The notes under the pieces are model-generated. The model ran no database searches. It was not told the origin of the DNA and saw only the letters and a program-made list of their open reading frames with translations. The translations under genes and the position numbers were made by a program. Positions 1 to 4,812 of a stretch of 8,877 nucleotides of DNA are shown one piece after another (position 1 is the first letter of the stretch; every line of letters begins with the position of its first letter). Source of the DNA: Oscillospiraceae bacterium (lineage in GTDB: Bacteria > Bacillota_A > Clostridia > Oscillospirales > Ruminococcaceae); assembly GCA_017829075.1 (NCBI GenBank), contig JAGAJA010000011.1:1-8877 (forward strand), given 5' to 3'.

Positions 1-43
1 CACCATGCAATAGCAAATGTTATCTTGTCCTTAGGACTTCGCC

Positions 44-196
44 ATGAAACGAGCGAGTGTGACGGCTGTGAAGCCGACTAAACAGAGGGATCACATCAAC
101 GTCAGTGTTTTCTTTCTTCAAAGGAAAAACCTCAGCTTGATAGCGATAGCTGATGTCCAAACTGATGGGCTGATGTCCAAACTGATGGAAAGATAA
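44..196 (+). CDS. Possible 50-residue small ORF of unknown function
   Basis: An ATG at 44 follows a weak TAGGA at 33-37 and opens 50 codons ending at TAA 194-196. The product is basic at its N-terminus (MKRASVTAVKPTKQRD) and has no motif I recognise. The same frame, interrupted by two stops, continues with protein-like composition to about 340, so this could be the start of a decayed gene rather than a whole small gene. A minus-strand TTG-started frame (20-343) covers the same DNA and lacks a ribosome binding site. The 20-bp tandem duplication at 149-188 lies in its 3' half. I cannot assign a function, and it may be spurious. Confidence 0.2.
   Translation: MKRASVTAVKPTKQRDHINVSVFFLQRKNLSLIAIADVQTDGLMSKLMER
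149..188. repeat. Perfect 20-bp tandem duplication
   Basis: The unit gctgatgtccaaactgatgg occurs twice head to tail at 149-168 and 169-188 with no mismatch. As 20 is not a multiple of three it would shift any frame crossing it. It looks like a recent slippage duplication. Confidence 0.9.
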
Positions 197-335
197 GATG
201 AACGAGTAGATAGCTCCTGACTGCGTTCTGCGAATGTGCGTATAGGTGGAAGCACTCAAAGCAATATTCTCGTTGCTGCGGCACTGAAAGTTTCCAGACC
301 AAGGTGCTGCGGCAGCGTTAATATACAATCCCACA

Positions 336-387
336 TATAGCAAAGAGATTACACTACCCTTGCGAGCCGTGCAATCTGTTTGCTATA
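336..387. repeat. 15-bp inverted repeat beside the attachment site
   Basis: The left arm at 336-350 (tatagcaaagagatt) and the right arm at 373-387 (aatctgtttgctata) pair at 14 of 15 positions around a 22-nt spacer. It ends 12 bp before the tRNA remnant. No T-run follows on either strand, so it is unlikely to be a terminator. An integrase or accessory-factor binding site is possible, given its position. Confidence 0.6.
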
Positions 388-398
388 CGGTTTTGTGC

Positions 399-424
399 TG
401 GCGGAGAAAGAGGGATTTGAACCC
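399..424 (-). other. tRNA 3'-end remnant, likely att core (tRNA-Ser-like)
   Basis: Read on the minus strand, this is GGGTTCAAATCCC followed by TCTTTCTCCGCCA. It comprises the T-loop with TTC at the canonical place, the 3' half of a 7-bp acceptor stem, a G discriminator and an encoded CCA. The upstream half of the T-stem no longer pairs properly, and no anticodon or D-arm follows (the integrase 3' end starts 33 bp further in). It is therefore a fragment and not a tRNA gene. G73 and an acceptor stem that would begin GGAGAAA fit tRNA-Ser best. Tyrosine integrases commonly recombine at tRNA 3' ends, and the adjacent integrase supports an attachment-site reading. Confidence 0.75.
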
Positions 425-442
425 AGAATGAATGTCATTATT

Positions 443-465
443 AAAAATGAAACCCTATTATTTCA
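443..465 (-). terminator. Weak terminator candidate for the integrase
   Basis: On the minus strand, TGAAA and TTTCA (plus positions 461-465 and 448-452) form a 5-bp stem with an 8-nt loop. It is followed by TTTTT (plus 443-447). It overlaps the integrase stop codon. The stem is short and AT-rich, so termination would be inefficient. Confidence 0.3.
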
Positions 466-1333
466 GGATATCATTAAAATAATCATTCATTTTATTTGCA
501 ACTTTTGTCTGCTCATCTCTGAAAATATGCTGATACACCTGCTTCAACATATTAGGCGTAGAATGTCCCATGCGTTCCATTGCATACTTGTCGGGTATGT
601 TTAACTTTAACATGGCGCTGGCGTTAGCGTGTCGCAGGGAGTGTATAGTAAAATGTGGTATTCCATTTTCCTCGCATATACGATCAAAATGTTTCCATAT
701 ATAGTTAGGACTGTGTGGGCTGATACGTTCTGAGGAATGCTCAGAACTATCCAGGATATCTTTCAGATAATCCGGAACTTCAATTATTCGCCTGCCTGCA
801 TAGCTTTTGTTCTCGTTCTTTTCAACCAGCTTGTGATTTTCATCTGGGACTACGGCGCATTTGATTTTTAAATATGTACCGTCATAGTGCTCCCAACGCA
901 AACCGGCTATTTCAGACTGGCGAAGTCCCAGAGTGAGAGCGATGATTATTGGTATCTCAATAGTCGTATGTTTTACTGCAAGCGCAATCTTCTGAATCCC
1001 TGTTTCAGTAGGAATATTGTATTCGGGTTTGATTTTAGGCTTGAGTGTAATGGACTTCATATTGAGATTGATACCGTTCTGATGAAGAACCACTGTCAGT
1101 AAGCCGACCTGATTTCTGATAGTTTTTGATGAATACCTATCAGCAAGTGAATTTACCCACCGCTGGATGACTTTCTCAGTAAGTTCAGAAATCTGAAGAT
1201 TGTTTATTCGATCAAAGCTGGATCTCTGCATGGTTCTGTATCCGCGGACAGTCGAGGGCGAAAGCAATCTGTCCTTACTGCAGATGTAATCCTCCAGAGC
1301 CTCAGCAAATGTAATGTTTTCGATTGGTGTCAT
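458..1333 (-). CDS. Tyrosine recombinase (phage/ICE-type integrase)
   Basis: This is a 291-residue site-specific tyrosine recombinase that would catalyse integration and excision of the element at the adjacent tRNA end. Residues 8-95 look like the SAM-like core-binding domain, and residues 110-290 the catalytic domain. Visible active-site residues are Arg138 (in LGLRQSEIAGLRW), a likely beta-hairpin Lys176, His231 and Arg234 (HSLRH), His257 (MGHST) and the nucleophile Tyr267 (VYQHI). All are in the normal order, so the enzyme should be active. At 291 residues it is shorter than Tn916-type integrases (about 400) and seems to lack a full arm-binding N-terminal domain. The start is supported by AGGAGG (plus 1341-1346), 7 nt ahead of ATG. 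The gene faces the attachment site, which is the usual arrangement. An excisionase was not recognised nearby; the small XRE protein at 2463 is not an obvious one. Confidence 0.95.
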   Translation of the reverse strand: MTPIENITFAEALEDYICSKDRLLSPSTVRGYRTMQRSSFDRINNLQISELTEKVIQRWVNSLADRYSSKTIRNQVGLLTVVLHQNGINLNMKSITLKPKIKPEYNIPTETGIQKIALAVKHTTIEIPIIIALTLGLRQSEIAGLRWEHYDGTYLKIKCAVVPDENHKLVEKNENKSYAGRRIIEVPDYLKDILDSSEHSSERISPHSPNYIWKHFDRICEENGIPHFTIHSLRHANASAMLKLNIPDKYAMERMGHSTPNMLKQVYQHIFRDEQTKVANKMNDYFNDILK

Positions 1334-1363
1334 GATATAACCTCCTGTGTTTTTATATAACTA

Positions 1364-1391
1364 TGATACCACGATAAACCTAAATGTCAAC
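1364..1391 (-). promoter_or_regulatory. Integrase promoter
   Basis: On the minus strand, a perfect TTGACA (plus 1386-1391) and TATCAT (plus 1364-1369; five of six to consensus) are separated by 16 bp. Transcription would start around 1357 and give a leader of about 24 nt that includes the AGGAGG of the integrase. No other sigma-A-like match in this divergent region is as good. Confidence 0.7.
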
Positions 1392-1408
1392 CTTACAATG
1401 TAGGTTTT
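1377..1408. promoter_or_regulatory. Operator-like repeats over the integrase -35 box
   Basis: Three half-sites cluster here: AAACCTA (1377-1383), AACCTTA (1390-1396) and the inverted TAGGTTT (1402-1408). The first and last form a 7-bp inverted repeat. Within it, ACC-T-TACA-A-TGTA-GGT (1391-1406) is a second near-palindrome. They straddle the -35 hexamer of the integrase promoter. A repressor here would control integrase expression, and either XRE protein of this window (2463-2711 or 6144-6563) could be that repressor. The function is inferred from position only. Confidence 0.45.
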
Positions 1409-1443
1409 TCTATAAATGTTACAAGATACATAATAAGTGTTTT

Positions 1444-1479
1444 ACTCCCTTTTGAATATATCGAAAGAGGAGTTTTTTT
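1444..1479 (+). terminator. Rho-independent terminator between divergent genes
   Basis: ACTCC (1444-1448) and CTTT (1449-1452) pair with AAAG (1464-1467) and GGAGT (1469-1473), with one bulged A. Six T follow (1474-1479). It works on the plus strand only. No gene lies directly upstream of it on that strand, and the exonuclease gene starts 25 bp downstream. It may insulate the element from rightward transcription from the flank or act as an attenuator in a leader. Confidence 0.7.
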
Positions 1480-1503
1480 ATTCCCGAAAAAAGAAGGTGC
1501 ATT

Positions 1504-2425
1504 ATGAAGAGTGAAAGATGGCAAAGCTCAAAGTCGATTTTATTATCTTTTCAGGATTTTAAAGACGAACTGAAAACCGAACGCCAGTGGGCAAAAGCAG
1601 GATATCTTCCGGTGTCCGAGGACTGTGGCAAGAAACTCCGTCCCTCTCGATTTTCTACTGGCTCGGTCAATACTCTTCCCCGCTATCTTCTGCCAGCTCA
1701 TCAGAGCTGCAAGTTCTGATGAGCTGGCAGAATATTTTAAGCCAGAACGCGAACGTAAGGCAGCCCAAGCCTCCAAACGCAGAGCAAAGCACAGACGTGA
1801 ACGAGAAAAAGAAAAGGAACAGGCTCGACTGCTCCTTGCATTGGACGAGCATCGAGAAAAAGTTCTTACTATTACCCAGTCTGTTGAGCTCCCTGCTGAA
1901 ACATCGGGCGGTATCGTGATAGATACAGAAACAACAGGCTTATGTGCAGGAGAAGATGAAATCTTGCAGCTTTCCATAATCAGCGAAAGCGGTAAGAAGC
2001 TGTTCGACAGCTATTTCCGTCCACTGCACAGGTCGTGGAGCGCAGCGCAGGCTGTAAATAATATCTCTCCAGATATGGTTGCGAACGCACCGAGCATTGC
2101 TGAGAAAGCAGCTGAGATTCAGCGGATACTAAACTCCGCAGATACGATTATTGGCTACAATACATCTTTTGACGCGGACTTCATAACGGCTGCTGGATTG
2201 ATTATCCCCAAAAGAGCTGAAATCGTTGATATAATGCCGATTTTCGCAGAAATCTACGGCGAGTGGAGTGACTACTTCGGTGAATATAAATGGCAGAAGC
2301 TCACGACCTGCGCCGCGTACTACCATTTCGATTGGAACAGCATAACAATGTCTGCCCACAACAGCCTTGCAGACTGCTTTGCAACGCTGTATTGCTTCAA
2401 ATGCATATTTGGCAGATCACAGTAA
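1504..2425 (+). pseudogene. DnaQ-like DEDDh 3'-5' exonuclease, frameshifted
   Basis: A 3'-5' exonuclease of the DnaQ/RNase T fold, of the kind carried by many Firmicute conjugative elements. Two frames together make one gene. ATG 1504 (GAAGG at 1493-1497, 6 nt before) encodes the family's N-terminal part, including KTERQWAKAGYLPV, and stops at TGA 1717-1719. The rest continues in the +1 frame from about 1703 (RAASSDELAEYFKPERERK), through a charged, probably coiled-coil Arg/Lys/Glu stretch at about 1745-1860, into the nuclease domain. Counting from GTG 1625, the catalytic set is complete: D100 and E102 (IDTETTGL), N179 and D183 (NTSFD), and H245 with D250 (HNSLAD). If translation started at GTG 1625 a 266-residue protein with an odd hydrophobic N-terminus but an intact nuclease would result; no good ribosome binding site supports that start. 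The frame is lost at a perfect 18-bp palindrome (1688-1732). The ancestral protein would be about 305 residues. It probably shares a transcript with the XRE gene that follows. Confidence 0.8.
1688..1732. repeat. Perfect 18-bp palindrome at the frameshift point
   Basis: The left arm TTCTGCCAGCTCATCAGA (1688-1705) and right arm TCTGATGAGCTGGCAGAA (1715-1732) are exact reverse complements around 9 nt (1706-1714). In RNA the stem could continue with G-U, C-G and U-A pairs to a GCA triloop. The right arm encodes SDELAE of the conserved protein in its normal frame, while the left arm replaces the part where the frame changes. Confidence 0.95.
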
Positions 2426-2462
2426 ACATATCCACTATTACAATAATGAAAGGAATATAAAA

Positions 2463-2711
2463 ATGTTTGGAAATCGTACAGAATCCGGAAGAAATAATAT
2501 TGCTGGCATTGCAATTTATAACCGGCGCAAAGCGCTTGGAATAAGCCAGCGTGAAGTAGCCGACAGGCTCCGCAGTCATGGACTTGTCATTGACAAGAAT
2601 GCAGTGCAGCGAATGGAAAGCGGCGAACGCTTCATAATCGACACAGAACTTCATGCAATAGCAAAAGTGTTTGGAATTTCCATAAATGAGCTTCTTGAGG
2701 AAACAGATTGA
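2463..2711 (+). CDS. Small XRE-family helix-turn-helix regulator
   Basis: An 82-residue protein that is almost entirely one lambda-repressor-like (XRE, Cro/CI) DNA-binding domain. IYNRRKALGISQREVADRL (residues 18-36) supplies helices 1 and 2, and KNAVQRMESGERFI (45-58) covers the recognition helix and turn. TELHAIAKVFGISINELLEE (61-80) is the closing part of the domain, and there is no effector domain. The insertion RSHGLVID between helices 2 and 3 matches a subgroup common in Firmicute mobile elements. The start is placed at ATG 2463 because AAGGA (2450-2454) lies 8 nt before it; an upstream in-frame start would overlap the exonuclease gene. It is 37 bp behind the exonuclease stop and ends 24 bp before a strong terminator. 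It is a candidate repressor of the integrase promoter. Confidence 0.88.
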   Translation: MFGNRTESGRNNIAGIAIYNRRKALGISQREVADRLRSHGLVIDKNAVQRMESGERFIIDTELHAIAKVFGISINELLEETD

Positions 2712-2735
2712 TTTGGATTCCATTTTCAATATACC

Positions 2736-2771
2736 AAACAGGCGCATTATCTCTGAAATGCGCCTGTTTTT
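2736..2771 (+). terminator. Strong rho-independent terminator
   Basis: AAACAGGCGCATT (2736-2748) and AATGCGCCTGTTT (2757-2769) form a perfect 13-bp stem with an 8-nt loop, and the T-run covers 2767-2771. It closes the exonuclease-XRE transcript. The A-run at the left arm means it could also act on the minus strand. Confidence 0.93.
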
Positions 2772-2785
2772 ATATGCTGTTTAAC

Positions 2786-2796
2786 GGGTAACTCCC
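2786..2796 (+). other. Small hairpin GGG-taact-CCC
   Basis: GGGTAACTCCC resembles the second helix of the structured element before parA (GGGG-tagct-CCCC, 3943-3955). It stands 16 bp before the related element at 2812-2872. It may be part of that element or a leftover of a duplicated copy. Confidence 0.35.
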
Positions 2797-2811
2797 TGCG
2801 AACGGCACCAC

Positions 2812-2872
2812 GGCATAGCGGGAACCGCGAACCCTCGGGACGGTAGCGTTCTCCACCGTCCCTTGCTATGCT
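2812..2872 (+). promoter_or_regulatory. Structured RNA-like element, copy 1 (before the rep gene)
   Basis: Predicted three-way junction. P1 is GCATAGC (2813-2819) with GCTATGC (2865-2871), extendable by G-U. P2 is GGG (2820-2822) with CCC (2832-2834), or alternatively GCGG-GAA-CCGC at 2818-2828. P3 is GGGACGGT (2837-2844) with ACCGTCCC (2855-2862) around a 10-nt loop. The same arrangement, with different P3 base pairs, occurs at 3934-3990. It lies 36 bp before the leader peptide start and behind a terminator, in the position of a 5' leader. It may regulate the rep gene in RNA, or act as a DNA hairpin. I do not recognise it as a named family. Confidence 0.6.
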
Positions 2873-2907
2873 TGTATTCCATTGGAGAACAGAAAACGGA
2901 GGACACC

Positions 2908-2940
2908 ATGAAGTATAACTCCCCGAAGCAAAGGAGGTAG
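2908..2940 (+). CDS. 10-residue leader peptide coupled to the rep gene
   Basis: CGGAGG (2897-2902) stands 5 nt before ATG 2908, which opens MKYNSPKQRR and ends at TAG 2938-2940. The last two sense codons are AGG AGG (2932-2937), and these bases are the Shine-Dalgarno of the replication gene starting at 2944, three nt after the leader stop. Ribosomes finishing the leader would occupy or expose that site, so translation of the rep gene is likely to depend on the leader. Its own strong ribosome binding site argues against chance. The peptide itself may have no function. Confidence 0.6.
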   Translation: MKYNSPKQRR

Positions 2941-2943
2941 CGC

Positions 2944-3915
2944 ATGAAAGCTATCTTCAAGCTTCTTAACCCTGACAACACAATGTCGATAAATCGTCAG
3001 CTTGCTCATGCAATCGGACTGGCGGAAGCCGTAGTATACGGAGCTTTGCTTTCCAAGTATGCCTATTATGATCAGCATGGACTGCTCACTGACGGTGACT
3101 GGTTCTACTCCACTGTAGAGGACCTGGAGGAATCCACCGCTCTGACAGCCAGACAGCAGCGCCGCTGCATTGATACGCTTATCAAATCCGGACTTATTCA
3201 GTGCAAGGTACAGGGTATGCCTGCAAAGCGTTACTTCTGTATCAATGATGACACGGAGCTGCTTGCTGGGATCCTTTCAAACGGCAGTAAATCCAGTTGT
3301 GACAAAAGCGCACAACTGGACGGAGCAGTAAAGCAAAGCGAATCAGTAACAAATGGCATAACAGAGCCAAGCAGCACATCGGATGGCAGCGCTCCAGTTA
3401 TGACAAAAGCGCACAACTTGTTTTACCCAAACGTTACAACTTGTTCTAACGAAAAGGAAGAACAAGATTTCACAAAACCGCCGAACTGCTCTATATATAA
3501 AACTAAAGAAATAAAACCTAAGTTAATCAATCCTATCAATCAATCCGAAGATATCTGCAAACGCTCAGACTACTCTCAGATTATCCGTGATAACACTGAA
3601 TGTGATTTTCTTATTCAGCAAAATCCCGAAAAGAAAGAAACCATCCTCGAATTGATAGACATTATCGTTGATACAGTGTGCTCCACAAAACCAACAATAC
3701 GGGTAAACGGAGAGGACATACCACATGACATTGTGAAAAGCGTGTTTCTGAAACTCAACAGCAGCCACATTGAGTATGTTCTTGACGCAATGGACAATAA
3801 CATCAGCGATGTCCGGAATATCCGCAGTTATCTGATAACGGCGCTGTATAATTCCCGGCTGACGCTCAACAGTTACTGGAAGTCCCGGGTCAATCACGAT
3901 ATGAACAAGCGTTGA
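2944..3915 (+). CDS. RepA-like replication initiator with C-terminal DUF6017
   Basis: A 323-residue protein resembling Firmicute 'replication initiator protein A' of plasmids and ICEs. Residues 15-100 look like a winged helix-turn-helix DNA-binding domain (RQLAHAIGLAEAVVYGALL, then DWFYSTVEDLEESTALTARQQRRCIDTLIKSGLI with a basic wing). Residues 105-215 are a polar Ser/Thr/Asn/Lys-rich linker with little fold. Residues 219-320 match DUF6017 as I know it (IVDTVCS, IRVNGEDIPHDIVKSVFLKLNSSHIEYVLD, NIRSYLITALYN and the terminal VNHDM). DUF6017 commonly follows a RepA_N or DnaD-like domain. AAGGAGG (2931-2937) supports ATG 2944. The iteron-like repeats at 3292-3445 fall inside the linker. Next downstream is parA, consistent with a replication/partition module that lets the excised circle replicate and segregate. 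A phage-type replisome organiser is the alternative label. Confidence 0.85.
   Translation: MKAIFKLLNPDNTMSINRQLAHAIGLAEAVVYGALLSKYAYYDQHGLLTDGDWFYSTVEDLEESTALTARQQRRCIDTLIKSGLIQCKVQGMPAKRYFCINDDTELLAGILSNGSKSSCDKSAQLDGAVKQSESVTNGITEPSSTSDGSAPVMTKAHNLFYPNVTTCSNEKEEQDFTKPPNCSIYKTKEIKPKLINPINQSEDICKRSDYSQIIRDNTECDFLIQQNPEKKETILELIDIIVDTVCSTKPTIRVNGEDIPHDIVKSVFLKLNSSHIEYVLDAMDNNISDVRNIRSYLITALYNSRLTLNSYWKSRVNHDMNKR
3292..3445. repeat. Iteron-like repeats in the rep gene; candidate origin
   Basis: Two 29-bp copies, 3292-3320 and 3393-3421, agree at 26 positions and share an exact 18-nt core TGACAAAAGCGCACAACT (3300-3317 and 3401-3418). They are 101 bp apart, so they are read in different protein frames. 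Copy 1 is also a perfect 10-bp inverted repeat (TCCAGTTGTG, 9 nt, CACAACTGGA). A third partial copy, ACAACTTGTT (3436-3445), repeats 3413-3422. An AT-rich stretch with short TCAATC repeats follows at about 3490-3545. Origins inside the rep gene are established for RepA_N plasmids, so this is a plausible binding array for the protein encoded here. The origin role is inferred. Confidence 0.65.
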
Positions 3916-3916
3916 C

Positions 3917-3928
3917 CTCCGAAAGGAG
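3917..3928 (+). other. CTCC-GAAA-GGAG hairpin after the rep stop codon
   Basis: A 4-bp stem with a GNRA-type tetraloop starts 1 nt after the rep TGA (3913-3915). There is no T-run, so it is not a classic terminator. It stands just before structured element copy 2. The GGAG is not spaced to serve a start codon. Confidence 0.35.
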
Positions 3929-3933
3929 TTGAC

Positions 3934-3990
3934 GGGCATAGCGGGGTAGCTCCCCGATGGGCGGTAAGTCCTTCCGCCCTGCCTATGCCT
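3934..3990 (+). promoter_or_regulatory. Structured RNA-like element, copy 2 (before parA)
   Basis: P1 is GGCATAG (3935-3941) with CTATGCC (3983-3989). P2 is GGGG (3943-3946) with CCCC (3952-3955) around a 5-nt loop. P3 is GGGCGG (3959-3964) with CCGCCC (3974-3979) around a 9-nt loop. The leading GGCATAGCGGG and the order of helices match copy 1 at 2812-2872, while P3 differs in sequence on both arms and still pairs. It lies between the rep stop and the parA start, in the parA 5' leader. An in-frame ATG for an extended ParA lies within the 3' arm of P1, which makes that start unlikely. Confidence 0.62.
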
Positions 3991-4044
3991 TATATATTCA
4001 AGGACGGGAATAAAATGTTGCCGAAATGGCAGGAGGACTACATT

Positions 4045-4812
4045 ATGACAAGAAAAATCATCGCAATCGCAAACCAGAAAGGCGGCGTAGGTAAGACCAC
4101 GACCGTTGTAAACATTGCCGCTGGACTGGCTGAACAGGGCAAAAAGGTACTCTGTATCGACCTCGACCCGCAGGGCAACCTGAGCGACTATCTCGGCTAT
4201 GACTTCACCGGCTCCAAGACAATGGTGGACGTACTCAAGGGACAGGCCAAAATATCAGAGTGCATTGTGACCGCGAAAAGCGAAAACATAGATTACATAC
4301 CGGCTGATATTTCTCTTGCGACTGCCGATATGTTCCTGGCTCAGACGATGTGCCGGGAGCAGATACTCCGCAAGGCACTGTTATCTGATGAAAAAACAGC
4401 CGAGTATGACTACATACTTATTGACTGCCTCCCTTCGCTGGGAATACTGGTGACGAATGCGCTTGCAGCAGCGGACGGCGTAATCATTCCGGTGCAGGTG
4501 CAGAAATTTGCACTCAACGGCATAGTCCAGTTTGAGGATATCTTCAATCTGGTAAAGGACAACATAAATCCCAACCTTGAAATATGCGGCATACTTGAAA
4601 CTATGACCGACAACACCCAGATGGCACAGGCAGTGGATAAAGCCTTAAAGGAACGCTATGGAGTTCTGGTTTACGAAACTACTATCAGCAAGCGTATCGA
4701 AGCTGCAAACAGCACTGCTGAGCAGAAGTCGCTTATATCTAAGAAAAACAGCGTACTCGGTGGACAGTACAGACAGCTTGTTACTGAGATACTCGGCAAG
4801 GAGGCTATATAA
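4045..4812 (+). CDS. parA: ParA-family partition ATPase
   Basis: A 255-residue ParA/Soj-type ATPase that with ParB moves or anchors DNA copies at cell division. The deviant Walker A motif KGGVGKTT is at residues 12-19, with both the signature Lys12 and Lys17. The A' motif is DLDPQGN at 39-45, and the Walker B motif is ILIDCLPSLG at 124-133 with Asp127. There is no N-terminal helix-turn-helix before the P-loop, so it is a short, chromosome-like (type Ib/Soj-like) ParA that should not autoregulate through its own HTH. The start is placed at ATG 4045 because AGGAGG (4031-4036) is 8 nt upstream; the frame is open further up (ATG 3985, 4015), but those starts lack a good site and the first lies in a predicted helix. 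Its TAA overlaps the parB ATG by one base (TAATG), so the two are translationally coupled. Confidence 0.95.
   Translation: MTRKIIAIANQKGGVGKTTTVVNIAAGLAEQGKKVLCIDLDPQGNLSDYLGYDFTGSKTMVDVLKGQAKISECIVTAKSENIDYIPADISLATADMFLAQTMCREQILRKALLSDEKTAEYDYILIDCLPSLGILVTNALAAADGVIIPVQVQKFALNGIVQFEDIFNLVKDNINPNLEICGILETMTDNTQMAQAVDKALKERYGVLVYETTISKRIEAANSTAEQKSLISKKNSVLGGQYRQLVTEILGKEAI

Larger units (their letters stand above)
1..398. other. Gene-poor flank outside the attachment site
   Basis: I see no confident gene here. Both strands have short open frames, but neither has recognisable domains. A hairpin CGGCT-GTGA-AGCCG lies at 63-76. The stretch lies on the 3' side of the tRNA remnant at 399-424, so if the element was integrated it is chromosomal DNA downstream of the original tRNA gene. 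If the molecule was circular it would be the other end of the element, and the sequence alone cannot decide this. Confidence 0.5.

Noticed and set aside
20..343. Minus-strand 107-residue frame with TTG start
   Set aside because: There is no ribosome binding site before the TTG, no recognisable domain, and a composition like a shadow frame; a 20-bp tandem duplication lies inside it.
399..480. Complete tRNA gene on the minus strand
   Set aside because: Only the T-loop, 3' acceptor strand and CCA are present. No anticodon or D-arm follows, and the T-stem is already mispaired, so it is a remnant.
1714..1719. Programmed +1 frameshift at TTC TGA in the exonuclease, like that of release factor 2
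   Set aside because: A +1 slip would need tRNA-Phe to re-pair on TCT, which it cannot, and the homologous frame change lies upstream, inside the left arm of the palindrome.
1587..1919. 110-residue plus-strand frame overlapping the exonuclease
   Set aside because: This is the third frame over the exonuclease gene. It contains no family motif; the conserved residues fall in the other two frames.
3581..3593. DnaA box at TTATCCGTG
   Set aside because: Only seven of nine bases fit TTATCCACA and it is a single site within coding sequence. The short palindrome TTATC-CGT-GATAA is noted, but no function can be claimed.
3985..4044. Longer ParA start at ATG 3985 or 4015
   Set aside because: Neither has a good ribosome binding site, the first lies in a predicted helix of the structured element, and the ParA family begins right at the ATG at 4045.
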